Source: an uncultured Mucilaginibacter sp. (GTDB lineage Bacteria > Bacteroidota > Bacteroidia > Sphingobacteriales > Sphingobacteriaceae). From it: a DNA stretch of 49,314 bases. Under the pieces are notes generated by a model. That model did not search any database. It was not told the DNA's origin and saw only the letters and a list, made by a program, of their open reading frames with translations. Position numbers and translations under genes: made by a program. Shown piece after piece: positions 35,790 through 43,833 of the stretch (its first letter is position 1; every line of letters starts with the position of its first letter). The stretch spans positions 1 to 49,314 of the forward strand of contig CAJYSL010000449.1 in NCBI GenBank assembly GCA_913777515.1. The letters are read 5' to 3'.

Positions 35790-38195
35790 TTATCGTTTGA
35801 TGGGCAGTAGCTTTATGTTGTAAGCTTTCAATTTGGCACTAAATGTCTGGGTGGAATCTTTATGAAACTTTTCTTTCAGATCGCGCATAATATTTTCTAT
35901 GCTTCGCTTGGACAGCACCCAGTTCATCGGGACTTCGCGTTTATTTTTACTCAAAGGCTGATCTACTATCAGACCATCATAGGGCGAATGAATAAACTGG
36001 TTTAGTTGGTTAATTGCCGTCCGGCTGCGCCCACCCCGGGTGTTTACAATTCCATCAACGATCTCAGTTATTTCGTTGGCAAAACGGATGTTTTTTGCAA
36101 CTGTATTGGTATCGTTGCTAAAGCGGAGGTATAATACAATAGGATAAACCAAATTAAAGTTAGAGGCTTTCTTTTTAAGGAGGCTCAATAACTCAAAAGT
36201 AGATGCCGCTCCGTAATTTTCTACGTAACCACCATCAACATAATGGTAGCGTCCGCCGGAGGTATCAATTTTTGCCGCAGGCGAAAACAACGGAAAGCGT
36301 GTGCTGAAATTTACTGCAGTGCTGTAAGTGACATTTTGCACTTTTTTGGCAAGTAAATCGCGGTTCGCGCGGTAGGCCAAGCTATCGGGCTCAAAATTGC
36401 TGATCCAGCATTGGTAACCCGATTCTACCTCAGTTGTGTTGATGATAAGCATAGGCTGTAGAGCGCCTGTATCTTTTTTAAGGAAATCGTCGCTAAAGCG
36501 GTTTTTTTCTTTACCGGTACGCACCTCATTGTAAGCCGATGTCCATGAGTCTTCCAATGCGATGGCACGGTCAAACTGCTTAACGTGCCAGGGTAAAAAC
36601 AAATTTAAGAATTCGCCAAACAGCATTTTACCAAGAATGGGAGATAATGAATCGTGTTCAAAAAAAATTATAGCCTTTGAGGTGTCCGATCCCGCATTAA
36701 CGTTTCTACTTGAGTCACCAAACGCTTTGGCATTATAGTAGGATAAGCCTAACATACCGCCCGATACACCCGACATAGAAAATATGGATCTTTTTACATT
36801 GATGTTGTTTTCTTTCATCTCTTGCTGTAAGCGCGAAAGGTAAAGACCGGTATAAGCTCCAGTACGAAAAGCACCACCCTCGGCGCAAACAAATACAACG
36901 GGATATTTGGTGATTCCTTTATAAGCCAAGTCCATGTCGGTTTTATATTGTTTAAACCATTTATTAAACTGGCTGACGGCTTTCGGTCGGGCATCATTAG
37001 CAGTGCATCTCATGTTTGCTGGGTGATCCTGGTTAAAATAGGTAGACAAGAGCAGCAAAACGATCAAAATAAATCGGCAGGATATAAAGGTATTGCGTAG
37101 CCAGGCGTAATCTATAAAAAGCAAGCCGGAATAAAGCCCAGAGTAGCAGGCAAATGCAAAGGCTAGGAGGGCAGGAGCGCCAACTGTAGCAAAAAAATCA
37201 CCATCAGCGGGCATAAACGAAAAAAACAGAAAAATAATAACCGCCAATAAAACTATTATTTTAAGTTGAAAATGTAATACTGGGAAAAAGCCTGTCGGGA
37301 TTGAATACCGCCATTTATAGCTGTCGCCGCGGCCGTTTATAAGCGGACTGCCTTCTTCTAAATTAAAAAGTTGAGGTATAAGACGGCGCTCGGACATAAC
37401 CTCCTTATCTTGCGGAAACCTTGTCCTGATAGGTGAATCATGGCTGGTAAAATATTCAGTAAAGTTTTTGAGAGTTCTTCGGTACTCGCCTATAAAATTT
37501 GTTTCTTTAGGAAAATCAAATACAAACTCGTTATAAATGCCATATAAGCGGTTGATCCAGTTAAATTCGGCAGGCGATAAAGAGCGGGCTCCTAAATAAG
37601 TGCGTGCGGCTTCGTTGGGATTCCGTGATCGCCGGTGAAAGTAAAAGTAACTGAGGCCTCTGAAAATAAAGTACAGCAAAAATCCGAATATGATAAAGCA
37701 GGCCGTCTCTACTAACTCAAATTTCCTTTCGGTACTAAAATAAATAAACACCAGTGCTATAAGAACGAAGGTGCACGGCCAAAAAAGGCAGAATGCAGCT
37801 AAAAAGCGCTGAATAATTTTGCGGGCATATATCCTGGAGTCGCGCAGGCTCTTACCGGAGTTATCGGCAATACTGGTAGCATACCTCACGCTAAACTCAG
37901 CCATCATGCTCCAGATAATTATTGCTGAAAGAAAAAGGGACAATTGCCAGAAATTTCCTTCGGCCATTTTTTCGATGACCAGAAAAAGAGTATCTCTGCC
38001 CTGTGGTAAAACCAGGAAAATTAAACCCGACAAAATTGCAGGGATTAATACAAATCCGGTATTCTTAGCTATAAGAAAAAAATCAGCAACCGAATTTTTG
38101 AACACAAAGGTATCGGCTAATGCTTTTTTCTCTTCTTCAATTTCGCAGACGGCTACTACCACCGGTCCGAAAATCCAGGTCAGGAATTTTTTCAT
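35790..38195 (-). CDS. Polytopic membrane patatin-like phospholipase
   Basis: An 801-residue integral membrane protein. The first half has about seven membrane helices (for example TGFVLIPAILSGLIFLVLP, FLAAFCLFWPCTFVLIALVF, FILIVLLLLSTYF). From about residue 425 comes a patatin lipase domain with the oxyanion segment CAEGGAFRTGAYTG, the nucleophile Ser478 in MSGVSGG, and the catalytic Asp654 in VDGGYVENYG. The expected activity is acyl hydrolysis of membrane lipids. It is a single gene with its own terminator, on the same strand as and upstream of the bpX ternary operon. Patatins are frequent effectors in conflict systems, but this link is by proximity only. It could equally serve in lipid turnover. 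Confidence 0.88.
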   Translation of the reverse strand: MKKFLTWIFGPVVVAVCEIEEEKKALADTFVFKNSVADFFLIAKNTGFVLIPAILSGLIFLVLPQGRDTLFLVIEKMAEGNFWQLSLFLSAIIIWSMMAEFSVRYATSIADNSGKSLRDSRIYARKIIQRFLAAFCLFWPCTFVLIALVFIYFSTERKFELVETACFIIFGFLLYFIFRGLSYFYFHRRSRNPNEAARTYLGARSLSPAEFNWINRLYGIYNEFVFDFPKETNFIGEYRRTLKNFTEYFTSHDSPIRTRFPQDKEVMSERRLIPQLFNLEEGSPLINGRGDSYKWRYSIPTGFFPVLHFQLKIIVLLAVIIFLFFSFMPADGDFFATVGAPALLAFAFACYSGLYSGLLFIDYAWLRNTFISCRFILIVLLLLSTYFNQDHPANMRCTANDARPKAVSQFNKWFKQYKTDMDLAYKGITKYPVVFVCAEGGAFRTGAYTGLYLSRLQQEMKENNINVKRSIFSMSGVSGGMLGLSYYNAKAFGDSSRNVNAGSDTSKAIIFFEHDSLSPILGKMLFGEFLNLFLPWHVKQFDRAIALEDSWTSAYNEVRTGKEKNRFSDDFLKKDTGALQPMLIINTTEVESGYQCWISNFEPDSLAYRANRDLLAKKVQNVTYSTAVNFSTRFPLFSPAAKIDTSGGRYHYVDGGYVENYGAASTFELLSLLKKKASNFNLVYPIVLYLRFSNDTNTVAKNIRFANEITEIVDGIVNTRGGRSRTAINQLNQFIHSPYDGLIVDQPLSKNKREVPMNWVLSKRSIENIMRDLKEKFHKDSTQTFSAKLKAYNIKLLPIKR

Positions 38196-38223
38196 TGCTA
38201 AAGGTTAGTTATTTAAATGTAGC

Positions 38224-38275
38224 AAAAGGCGGCAGCTGTATCAATACATCTTTTTGTTTTAACAAGGCTGCCGCC
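38224..38275 (-). terminator. Intrinsic terminator after the Dyp peroxidase gene
   Basis: GGCGGCAGC (38228-38236) and GCTGCCGCC (38267-38275) make a perfect 9-bp GC stem with a 30-nt loop. TTTTGCT follows on the minus strand. It sits 36 nt past the Dyp stop. Confidence 0.72.
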
Positions 38276-38311
38276 GGCATTTAATCAACCGAGTGGTTTA
38301 ATATTCGTTAA

Positions 38312-39793
38312 TTACTCAGTAGGAGGAATATTGTTCAGCGATTTAAGAAAAGCAATGCTCGGCGTAAACAAATACTCGCCGCCGCGATTGGTTACTGCAT
38401 GCGGAAAATCAAACGCTTTTGCATCATTAAGAGCCGGCTGGCCCCATTTAACCGGAAGCACTTTTTTACCGCTGCTGGCTGCTTGCGAGATAATGGCATC
38501 ATCGGTACCCAGGTGATGCCCTGCAATATTTCCATCATTAGCCCAATGCTGTTGTAAAATGAGAAACTGGCTATCGATATTGCTTTGATAACACATAAAC
38601 AGCAAACCTACACCGCCCGAGGGCTGATTGTCGTTTAACATTTCATCTGTAACCTCAATAACATCCTGTGGAAAACGGCCAATATCATCATAAGGTATAC
38701 CCCTGCGGGTAATGCGTTGTGCGCTTACGTCGCCGGCTATCGAGTCGCCATCCCTCGGGTTCATAATTCGGGTGTGGGCAAAAAACGGGCATCTGGAAAT
38801 ATCGTTAAGGCCATAATTAAAATTATTTGCTGTTGATTGCGGACCTTGCGGCAAACTATGCAACTCTACAGGAGTGCCATCCTCATGCCTGCCTACCACC
38901 ATGGAACCACCGAGTGAGCGGTCGGGTATATTTTTTTCATTAATTACACACGGAACTACGTTGCCGTTAGTAGGAGTACCACAATCCTCTAGATCATCTC
39001 CCTCTGCTTCTTTAAACTTTTTGACATCCTGCTCCAGTTTACGGAAAACCAAGTAGCTGCCGAAACTGTCTACATCAGCCGGGCCGTCTTTGACCAAAAG
39101 TCTGTCTAAGTTGGTTTTGTCGTCCCATTTATCGGTGCCTTGCTGTTTCTTAATATCTTCGTCCAGATAAAGCGGCTGACTGATGCCATCGGCGTAACCG
39201 AAATGTTCAATGCCGCCGCCTATCACGCCTTTCTTCTTTAATCCTTTACCCATCTGCGAAAGCAGGAAATGGGCGAACAGATTGATTGCCTTAGTCAATT
39301 TTAGAGAAAGAGTGCTGGCAGTGACTAAATCATCGTCGGCTACTAAAATCATCATGTCAACAGGCCGGTTTTTGTCGTTAAAGCCGGCTGTCCAACGGTC
39401 AGTATCATCCAGTAACTTGTCTTTATCGGCTCGCATGCCGCCAAGAAACGATTGTGATGCTTTGGGCATAACGTCATCAAGGCCCAGAGCCCGGTAACCG
39501 TGTGCAGAAAGGGATAATGTGACGATAGGGCCACCGTCAGTTTGATTAAGTTTAAATTCTCTTGTGCGGTCCAACTGCTGTTTTGCGCTGGTGATTTTAT
39601 TATTTCGCGCAAAGTCCGCAATCCAGGCTTTGGCTTGCTCCGCTTTGTTCCTGTCGAACGAAAAAAACAGATGAAAGGCAAAGTCTCTGCCGTGGCCTTT
39701 TAAAATGTTTGCCTGCAGGTTTTCTAACATCTGGGTAAAGGGCGGCGCATTTTTAACGTTCGACTGATTGAGCTTCAGGGGGATTTCCATCAT
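38312..39793 (-). CDS. Dyp-type haem peroxidase
   Basis: A 493-residue dye-decolourising peroxidase that oxidises organic substrates with hydrogen peroxide at a haem centre. The family signature GxxDG is present as GYADG, with the distal acid Asp202. The proximal haem ligand is predicted to be His340 in CPFFAHTRIMNPRD. The protein is long and has no signal peptide, so it is either cytoplasmic or encapsulated; no encapsulin gene is in the window. Two ATGs (39793, 39790) are adjacent and either may start translation. It has its own terminator and seems monocistronic. The physiological substrate is unknown. Confidence 0.92.
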   Translation of the reverse strand: MMEIPLKLNQSNVKNAPPFTQMLENLQANILKGHGRDFAFHLFFSFDRNKAEQAKAWIADFARNNKITSAKQQLDRTREFKLNQTDGGPIVTLSLSAHGYRALGLDDVMPKASQSFLGGMRADKDKLLDDTDRWTAGFNDKNRPVDMMILVADDDLVTASTLSLKLTKAINLFAHFLLSQMGKGLKKKGVIGGGIEHFGYADGISQPLYLDEDIKKQQGTDKWDDKTNLDRLLVKDGPADVDSFGSYLVFRKLEQDVKKFKEAEGDDLEDCGTPTNGNVVPCVINEKNIPDRSLGGSMVVGRHEDGTPVELHSLPQGPQSTANNFNYGLNDISRCPFFAHTRIMNPRDGDSIAGDVSAQRITRRGIPYDDIGRFPQDVIEVTDEMLNDNQPSGGVGLLFMCYQSNIDSQFLILQQHWANDGNIAGHHLGTDDAIISQAASSGKKVLPVKWGQPALNDAKAFDFPHAVTNRGGEYLFTPSIAFLKSLNNIPPTE

Positions 39794-40070
39794 AATACAA
39801 GTTTTTGAAATTGATTAATTGAAAGGTTAATGGTAGTAGATAAGCGTTTGCTTGTTTCAAATTTCAATATGTATGACGGAATTGTTTCAAGTAAAAACCA
39901 CTGATTTATGTACGTGAAAACACCCTGTTTCGCAGATGCTTCGGCTTTCAGAAAAAGCGGATTTATGATTGATAAGTTGAATATTTTTTATAGAAACTTT
40001 TATCGTTGTTCATGACGATAAACAAGGGGGCAATGTGTGTTAAATTACAGTAAGGCTGCAATCATTTTGG
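39794..40070. other. Gene-free region upstream of the Dyp gene
   Basis: About 280 nt, AT-rich, leading into the 22-bp hairpin. I found no convincing promoter pair; the Dyp promoter should nevertheless lie here. Confidence 0.5.
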
Positions 40071-40122
40071 AAATCATTGAAATTACCCAAAAACTTTGCA
40101 TTTTGGGTAATTTCAATGATTT
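40071..40122. repeat. 22-bp perfect inverted repeat
   Basis: The arms at 40071-40092 and 40101-40122 are exact reverse complements over 22 positions, with an 8-nt loop (ACTTTGCA). It lies 8 nt beyond the DUF2158-like stop codon. Neither side has a clear U-run, so it could be a terminator-like barrier, an mRNA stabiliser or a small palindromic mobile remnant. Confidence 0.85.
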
Positions 40123-40129
40123 GTAGATT

Positions 40130-40342
40130 TTAGTCAGTGAAACCACCATCCGCCTTTTCGACTAATTTCAAGTCGGTAAGAGGAAACCAATCTACTTTGG
40201 GATCTGATTGTCCGCTTACATAGTGTGAACATTTTGCTTTTTCGCCATTATCACTAATTTCTTCTACACTCATCCGTAAACCACTGTTAATTTTAGGGCT
40301 AATGTGCTGCACATAATCACCTTCTTCTATTAAATCATTCAT
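40130..40342 (-). CDS. DUF2158/YodC-like small protein
   Basis: A 70-residue cytoplasmic protein. The pattern EEGDYVQHISPKINSGLRMS, then VEEISDNGEKAKC and WFPLTDLKLVEK, matches the small DUF2158 (YodC-like) family: a short SH3-like beta barrel with a conserved GD-V, M-V and C/W positions. Its function is not known. It precedes no other gene on its strand before the Dyp gene and ends just before a 22-bp hairpin. Upstream is the response regulator, 96 nt away, so read-through co-expression is possible. Confidence 0.75.
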   Translation of the reverse strand: MNDLIEEGDYVQHISPKINSGLRMSVEEISDNGEKAKCSHYVSGQSDPKVDWFPLTDLKLVEKADGGFTD

Positions 40343-40438
40343 TTAATTGCAACCACTTGTAAACTCAAAATGTTTATGTATTATCTGTAAATAATATACA
40401 ATAAAATGATGTGAAGTCTGCATCTAGCAGAGGAATTC

Positions 40439-41065
40439 CTAAACCGAAAACAACCGGTTCTTAATAGCATAAAGCAACATCCCCGATCTGGATTTTAACT
40501 GAAGTTTCATAAAAATGGCATCGCGATAGTTATCAACTGTTCGCGGGCTTACATTCATCTTGTCGGCAATTTCCTTGTAGGTAAGTTCGGAGCAGCAATG
40601 TATTAAAAATTCTTGCTCCTTGGCCGACAATATCGGCTCGTCAGCTTTCTGCATAGAATGCAGCAAGCGTCCTGATATGTTATCGTTTAAATATAGCCCC
40701 TTTGTATTGATGGCTTGCAGTGCACGCAGCAGTTCTTTAACTACCGATTCTTTGCTGATGTAGCCTTTGGCGCCGGCTTTAAGCATTTGCAGTATGGCTT
40801 TGTCGTCGGCAAACATGGTAAGTGCGAGTACATGGCAGTCTGGATAATGGGCCGCAAGCCAGGTGGTTGCCTCAAATCCATCCATTACAGGCATATTAAT
40901 GTCCATCAAAATAATGTCAGGCTGTCTGTCTTTGATCAGTTCCTGCATTTCGACGCCGTGGGCAGCTTCAAATAAAACTTTGATGCCTTCTTCTTTCAAA
41001 AGGGCAGCAATGCCGCTCCTGAAAAGGGCATGGTCATCTACAATTGCGATGGTGATACCTTCCAT
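40439..41065 (-). CDS. Orphan NarL/LuxR-type response regulator
   Basis: A 208-residue two-domain regulator. The receiver domain (1-120) has the acidic pair Asp10-Asp11, the phospho-acceptor Asp55 in ILMDINMP, Thr83 and Lys105. The C-terminal LuxR-type helix-turn-helix (about 142-200) contains LTYKEIADKMNVSPRTVDNY. No histidine kinase is encoded nearby, so its partner lies elsewhere. The gene stands alone between the DUF2158-like gene and a divergent hypothetical gene. Targets are unknown. Confidence 0.94.
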   Translation of the reverse strand: MEGITIAIVDDHALFRSGIAALLKEEGIKVLFEAAHGVEMQELIKDRQPDIILMDINMPVMDGFEATTWLAAHYPDCHVLALTMFADDKAILQMLKAGAKGYISKESVVKELLRALQAINTKGLYLNDNISGRLLHSMQKADEPILSAKEQEFLIHCCSELTYKEIADKMNVSPRTVDNYRDAIFMKLQLKSRSGMLLYAIKNRLFSV

Positions 41066-41098
41066 AGATTTAGAATCTGCTATTTGAAACTAAACGTG

Positions 41099-41131
41099 TA
41101 AACATATGCTGGCCTGTGCTTAAATGTCAAA
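41099..41131 (-). promoter_or_regulatory. Candidate promoter of the response regulator
   Basis: On the minus strand TTTG (41131-41128) and TATGTTTA (41106-41099) give the -33/-7 pattern with a 21-nt spacer and one mismatch. It lies 34 nt before the start codon. Confidence 0.5.
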
Positions 41132-41488
41132 TAGTAAGCCTGTAATAAAAATATTGTATTTTAAATAATATATCCAAGCAGTGTACAATATAATAATAAG
41201 CATGTAATATGTACAGGTTCTTGCCTAAAAATACCATCACATCAAAACAGGCGGGGGATAAATCAATTAAATACGGAATAGAGCATTAAACAGGTATCTT
41301 GCAAGGGTGCGAAAGCCCGATTTAATGATAAATAAACCCACTTAATCTATTTTATGATCGGCTTAAAATTGTAAACCAAGTTCACTTAAATGTATATATC
41401 GATATTTCGCTGTAAAGAAAATTTCTATTTATTGCAGCTTTGCTAAGGTCCCAATTTTAAACAAGCAATTATTCGGCAATCAACCCTT
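41132..41488. other. AT-rich divergent intergenic region
   Basis: About 350 nt between the response regulator and the hypothetical gene. It contains AT repeats (around 41160-41215) but no gene, RNA fold or clear plus-strand promoter that I can support. Confidence 0.5.
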
Positions 41489-41926
41489 ATGTCAATCATT
41501 CATATCAATGAAGTTCGGGTCAACCTAAAAACCTTCACCGGATCGTCGGTTGAGATCGCCGATGAGCCATTTACCAATATAATATATGAGCCGGTAAGTC
41601 AGTCAAACCAAACCGACCTGTTGATGATGAACTGCCATACCAAAAGCAAGCAGTTTGATAACATCACCTATAAAGACCTTGCGCGTATCAAGGTGAAGTT
41701 CCGGATCAATTATGAGCAAGCAGCTATTTATCAAATTATTGAAAAGATTAACTTCTACACATACATCATCATATTTACTGAGGGTTTTGATAGGGCGGGA
41801 ATTGAGTTTTTAATCAGGATGGTTCCCTTTTTCAATTTACTAACAAACGGATACTGGTTGTCAAAAGGAAATATCAGCCTGTTTATTTTGAAGCTCGTTA
41901 CAGCATCCGGTAAAGGTGGTCTTTAG
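41489..41926 (+). CDS. Hypothetical protein, 145 residues
   Basis: An isolated open frame with reasonable codon texture, no signal peptide and no family I recognise. The N-terminal half is beta-rich and polar (IHINEVRVNLKTFTGSSVEI). The C-terminal half is hydrophobic (FYTYIIIFTEGF; EFLIRMVPFFNLL) but too interrupted for confident membrane helices. It is divergent from the response regulator and precedes an ECF sigma gene by 149 nt. It may be regulated by the response regulator (inference). It could also be non-coding. Confidence 0.55.
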   Translation: MSIIHINEVRVNLKTFTGSSVEIADEPFTNIIYEPVSQSNQTDLLMMNCHTKSKQFDNITYKDLARIKVKFRINYEQAAIYQIIEKINFYTYIIIFTEGFDRAGIEFLIRMVPFFNLLTNGYWLSKGNISLFILKLVTASGKGGL

Positions 41927-42075
41927 GAAAATCAATTAATGTTTGGTAAATGAGATTCCTACTATCATATTAATACCATTGCTTTAATGTCGTGTAGTAA
42001 AAATTACTATTCTTCTAAAAAACATTATATTTACCTTACATTAATTTAAACTATACGGTATCTGGGTTCAAGGTT

Positions 42076-42669
42076 ATGGATGATGACTTGTTATGGGGGT
42101 CTTTTTTAGATGGAAGCCGCTCAGCATTTCAGGAAATATATTCTAAGTACTATCAGAGTCTGTATAGTTATGGCATGCGTAAACTCAATCATGCCGAATT
42201 GGTGCGCGATTGCATCCAGGACCTTTTTGTTACCTTATGGACTAACCGCGCCAATCTAAGTCGCACGGCCAACGTCAAGTTTTATTTGCTGGCATCCTTG
42301 CGCAACCAGCTCATCAAGGTTTCCGCTGCCGATAGTAAATGGCAAAAAGTAGAAATTTCTTCAACAGAACATTTTCAAATCCAGTTTAACCCCGAGTCGG
42401 AGTACATCCAGAAGGAGAATTTGAGTCAAAAGGCTAAAATTCTGATTGAAGCGCTTGATAAACTCACCGCCCGGCAAAAAGAAGTACTTTATTTAAGGTA
42501 TTTTGAGGAGTTGAGTTACGAACAAATAGCCGAACTGCTGAATTTAAGTGTTAAAGGTGTTTATAAATTGAATTACCGGGCTATTGATGCTATGAAATTG
42601 CTATTAAACTTAAATAAAGGTGAGCTTTTGTTGCTTTTTGTTGCTTGTAAATTCGAGTTTTTCAGATAA
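42076..42669 (+). CDS. ECF (FecI-type) RNA polymerase sigma factor
   Basis: A 197-residue ECF sigma factor. Region 2 is at about 18-85 (AELVRDCIQDLFVTLW). Region 4 is at about 128-175 (LTARQKEVLYLRYFEELSYE, then QIAELLNLSVKGVYKLNYRA). Like the sigma at 61-636 it has a hydrophobic C-terminal tail (LLLLFVACKFEFF). A FecR gene follows after 117 nt and then a SusC/SusD pair, so it should activate this second uptake locus. It is clearly diverged from the first sigma, consistent with a separate signal. Confidence 0.93.
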   Translation: MDDDLLWGSFLDGSRSAFQEIYSKYYQSLYSYGMRKLNHAELVRDCIQDLFVTLWTNRANLSRTANVKFYLLASLRNQLIKVSAADSKWQKVEISSTEHFQIQFNPESEYIQKENLSQKAKILIEALDKLTARQKEVLYLRYFEELSYEQIAELLNLSVKGVYKLNYRAIDAMKLLLNLNKGELLLLFVACKFEFFR

Positions 42670-42786
42670 TACAAGGTGTATTTTAAGCCAATGTAAATTA
42701 TTTTTAAATTTTTGTGTTTTTGGTGGGGTAAAATCAAAAGGTTTTTGCTTTGTATAAATAAAAGCGCGTAATGGCGCTGGTGCTTG

Positions 42787-43800
42787 ATGGAAAAATATAG
42801 TTCGTACACGTTTTCTGACTTTATTGATGATGACTTGTTTATTAATTGGGTAAAGTATGGTGTTGATGTAAACGGCCGTTGGCAGGAATGGCTGAATACC
42901 CAACCTCGTAATTTATCTGAGTATAGTGAGGCCCGTGCTTATGTGCTCACTATAATAAGCGGGGATGTCATTAAAGATGATGCCCAAAATCAGCAGTTAG
43001 TTTGGGAACGGGTTGAGCAAAGTATTGCAGGCACCGAACAACGTAAAGGCACAATACGGCGTTTGCGGGTATGGAGCAGTATAGCCGCAACTACCATGGG
43101 CTTGCTTTTGGGCGGATGGTGGTATTATAACAGCAAGGTAGAAATTGCTACCGGCTTTGGCGAACATCGTACGGTTATGCTGCCCGATAATAGTGTTATC
43201 AGCCTAAATGCCAACTCGCAAATTAAATATTACCGTGCCTGGAGCTGGCACGCTATGCGCGAGGTTTGGTTAAAGGGCGAGGCTTTGTTTGATGTAAAAC
43301 ATTTAAACCAGCAGCCTTCCAACGTGAAACGCGGTGAGCAGTTTGTGGCACATGCCGGAAATTTAAATGTACAAGTGCTGGGAACGAGGTTTAACATCAA
43401 ATACCGGCGAGATAAGGTGCTGGTTGCTTTATTGAGAGGCAAGATTAGCGTAAGCAAGAACGGTAAAGGTTCGGTGCCTTACCTGATGCAGCCGGGTGCG
43501 GCAGTCGAGTATGACAACGGGCAACTTAAAAAGCAGTTGATTAGCAGTCTGCATGACAAGCCACTGGCCTGGACAGAACATAAAATGATGGCCAGCGGCA
43601 TAACGGTGGCGGCTATCATCGATAATTTTGAAGATACATACGGCAACAGGATAGTGGTTGACAACCCGACTCTTTTAAACAAACAAATAGACGGAACAAT
43701 ATCGGTACGTACGCGCGAAAGCACACTTTACATGCTGGCCAACCTGCTTAATGCCACAGTACAAGAGCGCGATGGTGTGTACTACTTAAAATCAAAGTAA
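42787..43800 (+). CDS. FecR-family anti-sigma factor
   Basis: A 337-residue inner-membrane anti-sigma protein for the adjacent ECF factor. The cytoplasmic part spans 1-92, the membrane helix about 94-114 (VWSSIAATTMGLLLGGWWYY), the FecR domain about 120-230 (GEALFDVKH; VLGTRFNIKY), and the DUF4974-like domain about 265-335 (GITVAAIIDNFEDTYG). ATG 42787 is preferred to the TTG directly before it. It is followed after 33 nt by the SusC gene, whose STN domain it should contact. Confidence 0.93.
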   Translation: MEKYSSYTFSDFIDDDLFINWVKYGVDVNGRWQEWLNTQPRNLSEYSEARAYVLTIISGDVIKDDAQNQQLVWERVEQSIAGTEQRKGTIRRLRVWSSIAATTMGLLLGGWWYYNSKVEIATGFGEHRTVMLPDNSVISLNANSQIKYYRAWSWHAMREVWLKGEALFDVKHLNQQPSNVKRGEQFVAHAGNLNVQVLGTRFNIKYRRDKVLVALLRGKISVSKNGKGSVPYLMQPGAAVEYDNGQLKKQLISSLHDKPLAWTEHKMMASGITVAAIIDNFEDTYGNRIVVDNPTLLNKQIDGTISVRTRESTLYMLANLLNATVQERDGVYYLKSK

Positions 43801-43833
43801 CCCCTAAACATCAATTTATTTAACTAAAGTATT

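Noticed and set aside
38312-39793. Dyp peroxidase as encapsulin cargo
   Set aside because: No encapsulin shell gene is in the window and I could not identify a C-terminal targeting peptide with confidence.
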